Shown one piece after another: positions 10,350 through 22,715 of a stretch of DNA of 64,000 nucleotides. Every line of letters begins with the position of its first letter. Position 1 is the stretch's first letter. Below the pieces are notes generated by a model. That model was not told the origin of the DNA, searched no databases, and saw only the letters and a list, made by a program, of their open reading frames with translations. The stretch is from Podocnemis expansa. Taxonomy: Eukaryota; Chordata; Testudines; Podocnemididae. Location of the stretch: positions 4,527,652-4,591,651 of the forward strand of contig ML682008.1 of the NCBI GenBank assembly GCA_007922195.1. Reading direction: 5' to 3'. The position numbers were made by a program, and so were the translations under genes.

Positions 10350-13300
10350 ATATCTCAGTTACACATATTGAACTACATCATAACTTCCCATACAGTTGAT
10401 AGTACATGATATCATTGTTCAGCAGATCAGGACTTTTCAATGATATCTCTCAAGTCATGCATTGTACAAAATATGTAGTAATCATATCACAGTGGTAAAT
10501 AGGTGGGTTCCAAGGTGTTACTTTGAGGTACAGAGTGTCACAGTAATGTTAAGGGAAGTCCATGTTTTTAAGCCTTATTCATATAGTCAATAAACTTTCA
10601 CTATCCCTTGAACACTTAAAAGTGGTAGGTGTGGGGCCCAAATACTGAACAAATTTACAATTATGAATGCTTTCTTAGAAATCAGTCCACCTACTCACAT
10701 ATGAAAAATCACTCACGTGTGAAAGTTTTCAGGAATGAATCCTTATTTTGCAGTCTGGGCACCATTCTGATATAGCCTGCTGCTTAGGTAAGAGAGGGCT
10801 CCATTTGTTTTTCATACTGTAACATCAATTTTGCTGCATTATTAAAGCCCTTTATTGGATAAACAATAATTTTATGTTCTGCTGCCCATCAGCTTCTCTT
10901 TGGTGGAGTCATTAATCCTGAAATAGTGATGTGCAATCATTTGGTTAGCAGCATTCTGTGAAGTCATAAACGTTGAATTATATCAGTGATAATTTAAAGG
11001 TGGTTCTTATTTACAACATCATAAACCATATACTGGACATGTAAAATCTGCGGCCAAAGGCCACGATGTTTATTAACCTAGTATTGCTTTCACTCAATTA
11101 TGAGGAATTTCCAATAGGGTGGTGTAATTTATCTGCTAGTAATTTGATTCCCCTACATTACATTATTTTAAAGCTCCCAAGGCAATAACATTTTCATAAA
11201 GATGTATTTAAATCTACTTGTGATTCAACAATTTTGCTGAAAAAAGAGGAGGAGGAGATGAGGTAGGGAGCATGTGAAGTACTGCTCAGCAGCTCATTTT
11301 AGCTGAAATGTGAAAAGCATTGTGCGATTTCCTCACTGAACTGGATGGCTATGCCCTACAGCTGCATAGCTTAATTGAAAGGAATTTATTTTCTTCTGAA
11401 GGCTTAAGGAGCTGATTAGAGGGAAGTAGAAAGGGTTTTACCTTGAAATGAGAATGGGTCAAATAGGTAGGGCTGAAACAATTTAGGTCCTGGGACAGAT
11501 GGAAGTTTGTGTCTTTCCATCCTGTCTCGCAAGTGGTTCTCATGGGCTTTTTTAGCCCAAGATGTCAAATTTGACAGGGCTGGATGATCTGATGAGCTTG
11601 TTGCCATTTTGTGTAGTGGGAGTTTCACAGGGTGACAGTTTTCAGGAGGTCTTACTGTTGTGGGCCACAGTCACTGAAGAATGGCTGTTGTCACTTGGGA
11701 ATTTAGCCACACCCAAACCAGAAAACAAATTTAGGAACTGGAACTAGACCCAAAACAAGAGAATCCATTTAGGATTGGGGCTTTGAGTGCATGCTCACAA
11801 AGACGCTCAGAAAAATTGAGAGAAGCAGAAATTTTTTATTAGAAGTCCCAGTTTTGCCTAACTTTACCACATTATTCCCAAAAATAACCTGATTAAAGAT
11901 GAATTATCCACTGTGCAGATAGAGATAGAAGTTAACTAAGCAGGAAAACTCTTGTTAAGTTTTGGAAAACATGAAGTGGCAGCATTAGGGCTGGATGAAA
12001 AGCTTCCATTTACAGTTTAAAAAAAAAAAGAAAAAAGGGAAATTGGGTTTTTGACTGAACAGGTTTTTTTTTTTTTCCTCCTTGAAAGTGTTGGCTTTCC
12101 ATGGATTTTTTTTTTCCATCCAAAAATGAAAATGACTTCTGTGCACCTTTTCCCCTAACCAAGAGCAGAGTCAGTGGTACGTCCTACCAGGGAGATGTAC
12201 CATATAAGAGAACAGGAGCAGAAAGTTTTTGACCATGAGGCACAAAGGTAGCATTTCAGAAATTAAATGTATCAATTTTTAGCCAAAATATTTTGGTAAT
12301 TGATTTTTCACCACTTCATATTAAGATAAATTTAGGTAATTTGTTTGTGGATTCTACCTAGGCCTGAGTCAACCTTTTTGTGGAAGAAGATACTATAGAA
12401 TCTTTTAATAGTAGGATTTTTGCCCAGATAGATGGGAGGAGGAGTTTGCCTATATGTTTAGAACGTTTTCTGCTTTTGATTAATGTAGTTTGGTAACAGA
12501 TAAAAGACATGGGTCCCTGGGAGAAGAGGCTGCTTTTGTATTTTGCTGGTTTAAAAGACTTAAGAATTACAGCACACCAGGGTGGTGGGAAGAAGACTAA
12601 TCCAAAGACAAAGAATTTGATTCTGATTTTGTTTACCCTAGCTCTATATGTACATATCTCTAACTCACTTTTATGGAGTTAGTGCTAATGTACACTTGGG
12701 TAAGTGAGGGCAGACTGAGCCCCACAATGTTTGATTCCCATTTTACAAAAAAGGACTCCATTAAACGTAATTTTCAGTAATTTGGCAATGTCTCATCTGT
12801 CTTTTATATTGCCAGAATAAAGGCTCTATTTGCTTTATGCAGGTTGTATGAACTGTAGGTTCTGAATGTGACAACTATTCAGCTATCCGGTGGAACAAAA
12901 ATAGTGTTTGCAGACACTCATCATTACCATTGGCTTAATAAGCATTCTAGCTTGTCAACAGACCTTTCAAAAGACCCCTTCCTACCTGGAACAATGTTAA
13001 AAATTACAGTGAGGGAGGCAGTTATGCTGGTTTTTACTAAGTCATTGTTTCTGTTACAAAATAACTAAAGTCAGTTGAATGATAAAACCAGAATTTAATG
13101 GCTATTTTTGTGAGTGAAAACACTAAATTTGGTTCATTTTGATTTGCAAGGTCTTGTAATTTGTGTGTATTCTGATAATGGTCAAGTAGTTGTGCATATT
13201 TTTAAATCTGGCAAGTTTTATGAATTTTAGATTGAATGACTATTCTATCCACCTATTTGCATCAAAATATATGGTGTTTTCTAGTCTCAATACATGTTGC

Positions 13301-13861
13301 AAGTAATGATTGTTAATTATTATTATTTATTTGTATTATAATGCCAAGAGGACTTAGACATGGACACAGTCTGCTTAAAGAAAGTAGCTAAATTTATTAA
13401 TAAATAATTACCATTCATAATGAAAAGTTGCAACAGTTATACATATATTCAAACTGCTCTGAGTTTGTAACTGTACACATATATACAATGCCTGCAACGA
13501 TTTGGCTGCAGTTTAATTTGACTCTACTGGAGAATCAAGGAAATGGAGACAACTGGTAGTGAAGGGAGAATGCTTTTATTAAAGCAAGTGTCTGCACTGA
13601 AGGGAAGATACAAAAGCTAGTGGTAAATTTGGGTGCAAATCTCTTCTACTTCTGCCTTTCCTTTAGTGAGATAGCCCCTGTCTGACTTAAGTGCTGTCAT
13701 TGAACTTTCTTATTTCTAATGACTAAAACAGCATTCTTTTCAATTTTATTGGTTAATCAACATTCAGTGCCTCTATAGTACAATATACAAACTTAAACAA
13801 ATAGAGAATTATATTTGTACGATAAAGCAAAGTATCTTATTTCGGGCACACCACTAATTCC
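10350..13861. other. No recognisable gene; AT-rich DNA
   Basis: About 3.5 kb without a supported gene or complete repeat. Poly-T/A runs occur at 12019-12130. Frames of 61-70 codons (11349-11747, 12868-13068) have no family signature. Old repeats diverged beyond recognition, or conserved non-coding elements, could be present but cannot be judged from one sequence. Confidence 0.4.
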
Positions 13862-14016
13862 TCTTCAAAGCATCTGACAAACTGGGATTTTCTCCCACAA
13901 AAGCACTTGCAATAAAATATATTTGTTAGTCTTTAAATGCCCTAACCCTAATGCTAATCCTAACTCCTTGTTTCTTTGTTTTACTGAACTAAAGTAACAC
14001 AGCTGCCCCTTTGGAT
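13862..14016 (+). mobile_element. Penelope-like repeat copy carrying telomere-like hexamers
   Basis: It follows the family order: CTTCAAAGCATCTGACAAAC, GGGATTTTCTCCCACAAAAG, TTTGTTAGTCTTTAAATGCC, then AACTCCTTG and AACACAGCTGCCCCTTTGGA. The hammerhead boxes are decayed (CTGACAA and CAAA). The central part GTGCCACAGG expected in the family is replaced by the hexamers at 13940-13963. Confidence 0.65.
13940..13963 (-). repeat. Four telomere-like hexamers inside a Penelope-like copy
   Basis: CCCTAA CCCTAA TGCTAA TCCTAA, in register: two perfect units of the vertebrate telomeric hexamer (TTAGGG on the minus strand) and two with one or two changes. The tract is very short. Confidence 0.6.
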
Positions 14017-14390
14017 CTTGGTTTCCTACATTTAATACATGAAAGCACAGATTACCACTGAATGGATAATAGCAGCTAGATAACAATGAACGATGTTTTA
14101 GTATTTCCATACAGTGACCAGCCGTGTCCTTTCCGAAACACAGCATGACTTTTATTTCTACTATGGTATCAAGAAACAACTTTGCGGTTTGATATTAAAT
14201 GTTATTAGTGATCCTGAAGCAGAGAAGATTAGAAAGCTAAACAGTAGGCTCTTAGTTTGAGTAACTGCTATGTTGATAGCTTGAACAATCAATTTTTCCA
14301 CAAAATAGAATTCACAATGAAAACATTTTCCATAATAAGATTTCTTGTAATGGTACAGATGCATGTTGTAACCTAAGAACACCAAATTTT

Positions 14391-14470
14391 ATAAAACTGA
14401 ATTAATATTAATGAAAATACATTGTATTCTATAAAACTGAATTAATATTAATGAAAATACATTATATTCC
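14391..14470 (+). repeat. Tandem duplication, two units of 40 bp
   Basis: 14391-14430 and 14431-14470 both run ATAAAACTGAATTAATATTA then ATGAAAATACATT(G/A)TATTC. They differ only near the unit ends, which points to a recent local duplication. Confidence 0.85.
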
Positions 14471-14539
14471 TATAGCATCTGTTGCCTGGTTATCACTGTG
14501 AACTGGAAAATCAATAGATGATGACACTTCAACTATCTA

Positions 14540-14740
14540 GAGTACTTTGAGTGCCTTAAATTGCTTACAAACATTAGTTAGGCCTATGCTGAGGTAGCAG
14601 ATATCAGTATTTTCTCCATTTTACAGATGGGAGAACTAAGACATTATCATCTGATATAACAGGTAACGCTATGAGGAATTCTGATCTCCAGACCCCTTCT
14701 CAAACTATTTGACTGCACTATTTCCTATCAGTACTTGTAG
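14540..14740 (-). repeat. MIR SINE remnant
   Basis: TCTCCATTTTACAGATGGGA with GAACTAAGACATTATCATCT is the minus-strand form of the MIR core (cattttacagatgaggaaactgag in consensus form), followed by a degraded CTCCAGACC tail block. The tRNA-like head is not clear. Confidence 0.6.
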
Positions 14741-15221
14741 AGAGGAAATTGCAAAGATAGCAATGAGAAATAAGCTCAAGATGGTATCATCAGAAACCGC
14801 AAGATAAAATCCAGGCCCCATTGAAATCAAAGTTCTCAGTGACTAAAATGAGTCCAAAATTGCATGCATGATCATCATGACCACAAAGACAGTATAGCCT
14901 TTTCTATGTTTTCCAGTAATGGCTTTATTTTCCGGTATTTTCTTATACTAGAATATCCTTGAATTTTATTTACATTTAATAGATCTGCTAAATTGCAGCA
15001 GTTTGTATTCATAATAACCAAATGTTTTTGTTAAAATAATTGTATTTAGAGAATCTATGAGCAACTTAATATACAAAAAAGATATTTTCAGATTTTTTCC
15101 CCCCTGAATGTAAGGGTGATCACATGCATTTTTTTTCTTTAATTTTAATTAAAAGCAATGAGAAATGTAGGACCATCAAGAAGAAAAGGCAAAATCAGTA
15201 ACATTTGACATCTCCTTTTTC
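14741..15221. other. No recognisable gene or repeat
   Basis: AT-rich stretch with short T runs directly beside the CR1 3' end; nothing supported. Confidence 0.35.
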
Positions 15222-17150
15222 ATAGAATCATAGGGTTGGAAGGGACCTCATACGTCATCTAGTCCAACCCCCTGCCAGAGGCAGGACCACTCCCATTAAA
15301 CCATCCCAGTCATGGTTTTGTCCAGCCGGGCCTTAAACACCTCCAAAGATGGAGACTCCACCACCTCCCTTGGCAGCTCGTTCCAAGGCTTCACCACTCT
15401 CTTAGTAAAAAAAGTTTTTTCTAATATCCAGCCTCGACCTCCCTAACCACAACTTGAGACCATTGGTCCTCGTTCTGTCCTCTGTTATTACCGAGAACAG
15501 TTGAGCTCCATCTTCCTTAGAGCATCCCTTCAAGGAGTTGAAGGTTGCTATCAAATCCCCCCTCAATCTTCTCTTCTGCAGACTAAATAAGCCTAATGCT
15601 TTCAGTCTTTCCTCATAGGGCTTGTGCTCCAGCCCTTTAATCATTTTGGTTGCCCTCCGCTGAACTCCCTCTAGCATGTCCCTGTCCTTTTTGTAGTGGG
15701 GAGCCCAAAACTGAACACAGGATTCGAGATGTGGCCTTACCAGTGCAGAATAGAGGGGAAGGATCACATCCCTTGATCTGCTAGTAATGCTTCTTTTGAT
15801 GCAGCCCAGTATGCCATTGGCCTTTTTGGCAGCAAGAGCACACTGCTGACTCATATCTAGCTTCCCATCCACCATGACCCCCAGGTCCTTTTCTACACTG
15901 CTGCTACTTAGCTGAATATTTCCCAGCCTGTAGCGGTGCATGGGGTTTTTTCGTCCCACATGCAGGATTTTACACTTGTCCTTATTGAAGCTCATAAGAT
16001 TTCTGTTGGCCCACTGTTCCAATTTATCTAGGTCTCCCTGAATCCTGTCCTTGCCCTCCAATGCGTCTACTGGTCCCCCCCATCTTGGTGTCATCCGCAG
16101 ACTTACTGAGAATGCAGTCTATTCCATCATCCGGATCTTTGCTGAAAATGTTGAACAGAACCGGCCCCAGGACCGACCCCTGGGGCACACCACTCATGAC
16201 TGGCTGCCAGCTAGACATGGAACCATTGATTCCTACACGCTGAAACCGTTGATCTAGCCAGTTTTCTACCCACCTTATAGTCCACCTATCCAACCCATAC
16301 TTCCTTAATTTGCCAGTGAGAATGCTGGGGGAAACTGTATCAAAAGCCTTGCTAAAATCAAGGTATATCACATCAACGGTTCTTCCTGCATCCACAAAAC
16401 CAGTCATCTGATCATAGAAGGAGATGAGATTGGTCAGGCATGATTTACCCTTGGTAAATCCATGCTGACTGTTCCTGATCACTTTATTTTCCTCTAAGTG
16501 TTTAAGGATGGATTCTTTGAGAACCTGCTCCATAATTTTTCCAGGGATTGAGGTGAGGCTGACTGGTCTGTAATTCCCCGTATCCTCCTTTTTCCCTTTC
16601 TTGAAAATAGGCATTACATTTGCCTTTTTCCAGTCCTCCAGCACCTCCCCTGTTCTCCACGAGTTTTGAAAGATAACGGCCAGCGGTGCCACTATCTCAT
16701 CGGCCAGTTCCCTTAGCACTCTTGGATACAGTTCGTCCAGCCCCATGGACTTGTGCACTTGCAGCTTCTTTAAGCAGTCCCTAACCTGACCTTCCGTCAC
16801 CAAGGGCCTGTTTTCTTCTCTCCCATCTGCCACGCCCATGGTAGTGGGCTGGGAGCTGACCCTGCCTGTGAAGACTGAAGCAGAAAGTGCATGGAGCACT
16901 TCAGCTTTTTCCTCATCCTCTGTCACAAGGATGCCTGCCCTATTCAGCAAGGGGCCATCCCTGATCCTCTTCTTGTTATTAACATACTTGTAGAACCCCT
17001 TCCAGTTATCCTTTACATCCCTCTCTAGCCACAACTCCATTTGTCTTTTGGCTTTTCTGATTTTATCCCTGCAGTCCCTAGCAATATCTTTATATGCGTC
17101 CTTGGTCATCTGACCAAGCTTCCACTTCCTGTAAGCTTCCTTTTTCTGTT
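15222..17150 (-). mobile_element. CR1 (chicken-repeat 1) LINE, 5'-truncated, about 1.93 kb
   Basis: On the minus strand the element ends at 15222 with the CR1 signature (CATAGAATCATAGGGTTGGA on the plus strand). It carries the 3' UTR, then the C-terminal two thirds of ORF2. The 5' boundary near 17140-17160 falls inside ORF2, just upstream of the block encoding [10 protein letters not shown], the usual product of incomplete reverse transcription. It is the best preserved CR1 here and clearly younger than the pieces at 830 and 6593. CR1 usually leaves no strong target-site duplication and none was identified. Confidence 0.9.
15297..17109 (-). pseudogene. CR1 ORF2 reverse transcriptase (C-terminal part), frameshifted
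   Basis: The frame from 17109 to 16024 encodes reverse-transcriptase motifs in order: [34 protein letters not shown] (first catalytic Asp), [11 protein letters not shown], then SADDTK, where FADDTK is usual (both Asp kept, Phe to Ser). A frameshift near 16060-16094 moves into the frame 16094-15402, which carries KFNKDKC-like and [20 protein letters not shown] blocks and the C-terminal [11 protein letters not shown] and [12 protein letters not shown] blocks. A second frameshift in a T/A run at about 15405-15418 drops the last 35 or so codons, whose natural stop lies near 15297. The endonuclease domain and ORF1 are missing. It is not functional. Confidence 0.9.
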
Positions 17151-18480
17151 TTCTTCAGATCCATGCATGCACATGTATGTTGAGTATACCTAGTGCCAGT
17201 TTTTAACACAAGAACAAAGTATTCTTTTAGCAGGTGGGGTTTGCTGTTACTAGCTGTGGAGTGGCTGATGCCGCCTGAGTTCTATAGTTGTGTGAAAATT
17301 ATCTAAATTTTATTTTTGTACTGTGCCCTGCAAATAATGCTAATGCTACACTAATTTTGCTGCATTGTCCTGATATCTGTGTAATACACCTTTCATATAG
17401 ATTATTTTAATGCTGTTAAAATTCATGGAAGCTATAAAATGATGACACCTGGCTCATTTTGTGACTAAATGTGCTGGTCAAACATACATGTGTTCTCTTG
17501 CCACTTGCTTGCACTGTCTTTTGTTACAGGCAGTTCAGCTTTCTACAGAAATTTAGTTTTAAATAGACATTGGGCTGAATCTGGCTTCTGTGCAATGTTT
17601 TTGTGATTCTCTTTTGGAAACAAAGACTATAGATTTGAGGTTTCCGTGATAGCTATTTTTGGTTTTGCAATTTGTATATTGAGTGCAATCCTCCCCAGTG
17701 ATGACAACAAGCAGTTATATAGTGGTAAATATATTGGGCAAGTAATATCAAATGAACACATTCTGTGTTTTGAGACTGACTCAGCAATGGCTTTGCTTCA
17801 TCAAGCTTATGTGGTGAAATAGTCACCTGTAATATGCGCCGTTGTACCCTTGATCTATCTTGTCAGCCGTTTACTTCTAAGTTTTTCATTATTATGACTG
17901 ATACTACAAATTAGATATCAAATGCATTACTGTACACCTTGGGGCTTGATTACATGAGAATGATAATTGAATCCACAGGAGCTGAGGATGGCCAGAACTG
18001 TCTGGGATGGGTCTTGTGGAACCACTCAAAAAAGTGTGATCCTGAACCACTCAGCTCACTGTATGCTAAGCTAGAAGATGATAACGTGTTGGTTCAGTGT
18101 GCTGCTTTCCTCTTTTGAACCTATGGTAATATAGAGATTGCATCTTACCTAGGGTTCTTTCAGCCCAAAACTCTTGGTAACTATTAGTCTTGGTGTGGTG
18201 ATAGCAGTAAGTAAATCAATGGAGACAGCAGCTGGCTGTCACAAAAGTGCCATACAAGAGTGCTCTCACTTAAAGCTATACTTTACTTTGTCTCAGGCAC
18301 TTGTACACATGTGCAACAGCTTAGTAAAACATCCCAAATCAGTAGTTACCGAAGTTTGGTGTGGCTCTGGAGTGGCACAACAGTGATCCAATTGGGGGAA
18401 CCTAAACTATATCTATGAAGAGTCCCTGAACAGTCCACCTACTTACTGCCTTATTTCCTGGGATAGTGTAATGATAACAT
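17151..18480. other. No recognisable gene or repeat
   Basis: About 1.3 kb of AT-rich DNA; short frames only, no motifs. Confidence 0.4.
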
Positions 18481-18482
18481 CC

Positions 18483-18560
18483 CAATAATAATAATAATAA
18501 TAATAAATAATAATAAATAATAATAATAATAAAAAGCCAAACAAACAAACAAACAAACAA
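18483..18560 (+). repeat. ATA/AATA microsatellite followed by AAAC repeats
   Basis: AAT/ATA trinucleotides with occasional AAAT interruptions to about 18530, then GCCAAACAAACAAACAAAC and an A run to 18568. The minus-strand frame of 85 codons over it is a product of the repeat. Confidence 0.9.
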
Positions 18561-19777
18561 AAAAAAAACCTTGCTAAGCAAGTTGAAGCAAGAGATTTAC
18601 CCTGACCATTAGTTAGATATTTTTGCAGAGTTTGCTTGCCTTGATGGCCCTGACATATACATCCCAAAGGACAGATAGAGTAGGCTTCTTGTAGTTCCAA
18701 AACACATGCCTAAGCAATTTCAGTGGACGTTGAAGAGGATCAGGATCCCCATAGCCTCTTCTCCTCCTGACTTCTTGCTTAGATATAATAAGGTCATTGT
18801 GGAGGCCTCCTACATTTTACTGATTGAACTGCTTTTGGCAATAAGCATGATAATATTTTGAGGTTCAGGCATTTTTCTGGGCCAGCACAATCTCTGGATA
18901 TGGGTCAATGCCATAAATTTCATAATCCCTGCTATACTAGCTTGCTAGATACTGACTGAAGGAAACTCAGTTGCTGGAGGTTTTTTTGTTTTTTGTTTTT
19001 GTTTGTTTGTTTACAAAACTGATAAAATAAATTTTAAGTGATTTTTCTATGTATTTTTAAGGCAAAAAAGTTTGTGTTTGTGGTGAAAAGGGGGAACAAT
19101 GGAAAGACTTAAGGATAGGAGGAGATGTATCAAGAGTGGAATTCAGGAAAATTATCTTACTTGTGAATAGAGCTGGCTGAATAATGGGATTTTTTTTGGT
19201 TCAATAACAGTTCTGAAAAATTCAAATAAATAAATAAATAAAAAGGTTCAACCTGACTCAAATCTGAAATTTATCTGAATGTTCAGCAAATTGAAGAAGT
19301 CCGTTATGTGTCTAATAAAACTCTATGTTCGACCCAAAGTATCTGGTTTCTAGGCATTTTTAAAGGACTTGATTCACAAAACAAGAAAGGGAGCAGCTTT
19401 CCTCTTTAGCCTGAAAGTTTCAGTACTTGTCCGAGATGTAGGAGATTCATGTTCAATTCCTGATCTGCTTCATGTGAAGTTGGATAATCTGTCTCTCAAG
19501 AGGTGTCTTGTAGCCACTGGCTACGGCACTCTCAATCCTTTCTTTTGAAACTCTTCTAGCTTCTATAAACATATGCATAATCCAGGACTTGTATTTGGGT
19601 TTTGTGCACTAACCACCAAATGATAGGATTAGTCTTTCTCTTTCTGGCCTGTAACTATTCAAATATTTTACACAAAATGGCACAGCTTCAACAGGGTAGA
19701 CCAGGGCTCAACAAAATTGACTCACAGATAGGCACCAGAACTACTGAAAAAACCTGCCGCAAAATGCCTCATAGCCC
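18561..19777. other. No recognisable gene; possible SINE debris
   Basis: Near 19430-19470 the sequence GAGATGTAGGAGATTCATGTTCAATTCC resembles the B-box side of the tRNA-like SINE seen at 19778-19915. AAAT repeats lie at 19225-19245. Nothing else recognised. Confidence 0.35.
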
Positions 19778-19915
19778 AATGGTTAGAGCACTCTCTCTTG
19801 AGAGACAGGAGACTGAATGTTCAGAGGACTGCACCACATCAGGCAGAGAGGAGAATTGAACCTGTATCTCCCACATTGTAGGTGAGTGTTTGAACTAGTG
19901 GGCTAAAAGTTTTAA
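19778..19915. repeat. tRNA-like SINE heads in inverted arrangement
   Basis: On the plus strand, AGCCCAATGGTTAGAGCACT (A-box-like) is followed by AGGAGACTGAATGTTCAGAG (weak B-box). On the minus strand from 19909, TAGCCCACTAGTTCAAACAC (A-box-like) is followed by GATACAGGTTCAATTCTCC (good B-box). The two heads face each other. No cloverleaf or 3' tail was found, so this is a SINE remnant, not a tRNA gene. Confidence 0.5.
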
Positions 19916-20002
19916 GACTGTTACCCCCTCCTCCAGTCATTTTGTGAATGGCACAAAAGTCCCTTTTGCTATATTTACCCTAGCAAATTAGTTCTAATTA
20001 AG

Positions 20003-20380
20003 GAGTCTACACTAGGCTTTGGTTTGTTTGAACTAAAAAAAAAAATTCAGTTTATCTGCTTAGTTTGAGCTAACTGCTTAGTTTGAATTAATTTGCATAT
20101 TTAGTTCAAACTAGCCCAAGGTAAGCATGCTAGTTCAAACCTAATAAGTTAAAGCTAGCAGTTAGTTTGAATTAATCACTTTGTTTTAGTTCAAACTAAC
20201 TTTTAATTCAAATTACCCATGCTTTTTTATTTTGAACTAAAACGTTCAAACTAAAAAAAAAAGGCACGGCTAGTTCGAACTAAAGTTCAAACTAAAAAAC
20301 ATGATTAGTTTGAACTAACCTAGAACTACTTAGTTCAGACTAAGCAACTCTGAACTAAGGTTTTAGGTGTAGACATAGCT
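20003..20380. mobile_element. Foldback MITE with GTCTACACT ends, internal GTTTGAACTA word
   Basis: The left end has GAGTCTACACTAGG and the right end has TTAGGTGTAGACATAGCT, an imperfect inverted repeat of the family at 24080 and 25619. The interior is built of many copies of AGTTTGAACTA / TAGTTCAAACTA in both orientations, so the element can fold on itself at many registers. No coding capacity. Confidence 0.6.
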
Positions 20381-21270
20381 TTTATGACCTACAAATAGTA
20401 TTTTGGATAATACCATTCAGTGAATATGTCATTTGTAAACAGTTTCAAGTTAACATAAATTGCATTTTTCAATGAATAAACTATTATCCAAATAATTTTA
20501 CCATGCCCTGCTCATTGGAAGTGAAAAATAACGAGCATTTTTTTGGCTCTAGACTCAGCTAGTCTTGGATCTAATACTGCTGGTTTTGGGCATGAGCCAT
20601 GAAACTCCAACACACTGGGTCACACATTTGACTATTAGTACATAAGTAATCAGTAATCTTTTTTTCAGATTTAGAGTTGGTGTCTAAAATGAGAGAACAA
20701 GGTGGACAGAAGTCAGCAGATCTGCAGGGAATTTAGAAGTATCTTATATGAAATGGAGCAGATGGTGATGTAAAAATACAACCCTTATGGATGCCTTGCA
20801 GGATAGAGCTTCTAAACTGAAGCCAGTCATACCATACCAACTGCAAAATTATTTAGACAGCACTAGTTCAATGTCCTAGTGTTGTTCTTCAGTGACAGGT
20901 AGAGGAGTTGGTTTCAGTTATCCATCATGGTTGCATCTATGCCTGCCAGAGGCTGTGAAAATTCTTTGTTGTTTCTCAGTAACTATCCCCTTAGATAAGC
21001 ATGGAAGGATGGTGATGGAAGGTGCCTAATGTGGGATCTGTAAGCTGGTTTAAAAAAAAAAATGACCTAGTAAAAATAGGTTTGTCACTCAGGGCTTTTC
21101 ACAGAGATGGTGTAGGGAAAGAAATTGGTGCAGTAACCTTTCTAAAAGATTACTACTGTATTTAATTTAAAAATCAGTTTCAAATATGTTTTACTTTCTC
21201 TTGTATCACAATTTATCATACATAACTGTACCTGTGAACAGTTTCCGTTAGCTACCCACTAGCAGGAAGG
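20381..21270. other. No recognisable gene or repeat
   Basis: AT-rich DNA without recognised features. Confidence 0.35.
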
Positions 21271-21276
21271 AGAAAT

Positions 21277-21445
21277 CACACACAAACACACAGAAAGAGA
21301 GAGCTTTCTATTTCCTAGGCATATGCTGTGAATGTATCAAGATACAGCCTAGTATAATCTTTAACTAACACACAAACACACTATGACTTTCTATTTATTA
21401 AACATATGTTGTGAGTGGATCAAGATACACTCAGGTATCTTTTTT
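21277..21445 (+). repeat. Local direct duplication, two diverged units of about 80-90 bp
   Basis: Both halves contain ACACAAACACAC, then CTTTCTATTT, CATATG(C/T)TGTGA(A/G)TG and ATCAAGATACA(G/C). The first runs from about 21277 to 21360 and the second from about 21367 to 21445. Many substitutions separate them, so the duplication is old. Confidence 0.65.
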
Positions 21446-22490
21446 ACCTCACCATATTTTGGAAGCACCCAGGTTTGATTTGTGCTATCTCTAAATATCT
21501 TTGATTTTATGTAATTTGAAATGGCCCTACAGCCATCTGCAAAAGAACTGCTGCCTCCCAGAAGCTGAAAATCAATAACAACCTGATTACATGATAATTC
21601 CAAACTGTGACTAATTGTTCTAAGGAAGTAGGGAAAGGAGCAAATGAAAATTTGTTAAGAAGGAAGGGATGTGCTTTATTCGAGAAGGCTGCCCTCCTCC
21701 CCTATCCCAAATACTTGAAATTACTGCATTTTTCTCTGGAGAAAAATGCCTGATCCGTGGAACACTGATTCAGAACCACTCATCAGCACTGATAGTTAAA
21801 GTCACCTATTCACTGTCTGTATGTTATGACTGTCAAGAACGGTATTTAATTTCCTTTTACCTCATTTTCATCTTATTTCCTGACAGTCAAGTAAAACTAT
21901 GTTCTGTTTTTGATTAAGTAGCTTCTATTTGTAAAGTATTTTGAGGATGAGCAGCATTGTTTGAGTGCTTCAAGGTATTATTGTTATATAAAACTTGTGC
22001 AAAATATTAAGGTTTTGTCCCAGTTTGAAAGACTTATTACAACTGTAGAACACTTTCTAATTTTAGCATTACTAACATGCTATTTGGAAGTGTCATTTGG
22101 GTTCAAGTAAAAATATTGTGAATTCTACCGGCTCCTGTAGCTTTAGCAGATTTTAGATGCCTGTTGTAGAACAGAGTTGGTGTTGACAGGAGAATGAAAT
22201 CCTTTAAGACGCTAGATGGAATACTAGGTTCTCCTTCTGCTGTGGGCACTTCCATCCTCCATCCCACTGCTCCAATAACAATAATAATAATATCATCAGG
22301 GGTAATACTCAGTTTCAAGGTTCCATTGCAGTTGATCCTGCTCCTTGACAGAATTAGCAACAATGGTGAAAAATGGCATTTTCCATCTTCGTCTAGTGTC
22401 CGTTGCCTTTGCATGATGGTTTTGCAAAGTTATTTACACATTCAACGCCTTCAGGTTGGATGAGTCTTAGTGTGAGTTGGGGCTATTTTA
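21446..22490. other. No recognisable gene or repeat
   Basis: Frames of 82-103 codons (21669-21917, 22103-22463) overlap on both strands and show no motif. ATA repeats occur near 22278-22292. Confidence 0.35.
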
Positions 22491-22491
22491 G

Positions 22492-22715
22492 GGACACAGA
22501 ATGGTCTTCTGGCTAAGGTACTGGCTTCTGAGTTAAGAGACATGACTTCTGTTCCCTCTTAGGGTGCTTGCGTACTGCGTGGCATGGGTAAGTCACTTCA
22601 CTTTTGTGAATCTCAGCTTCCTCATCTGTACAATGAGGATAATGACATGTCTTAGAGTTTTATAGATGAAAAGTGCTTTATAAGCTCTTTGTGTTTATGA
22701 TTATAAGCAAGAGTT
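22492..22715 (+). repeat. MIR SINE
   Basis: It matches the MIR layout on the plus strand: a head with TCTTCTGGCTAAGGTACTGG, then GGGTAAGTCACTTCACTTTT, CTCAGCTTCCTCATCTGTAC and AATGAGGATAATGACA (the core), and GAAAAGTGCTTTATAAGCTC (the tail). This is the clearest MIR in the window and is an ancient amniote repeat. Confidence 0.8.

Noticed and set aside
13262..13480. Possible conserved non-coding element in AT-rich DNA
   Set aside because: No way to judge conservation from a single sequence.
18483..18560. CRISPR-like or satellite array
   Set aside because: Simple AAT/AAAC microsatellite; no spacer structure.
19778..19850. Possible tRNA gene
   Set aside because: A-box-like and weak B-box-like words only; no cloverleaf, and the arrangement is that of SINE remnants.
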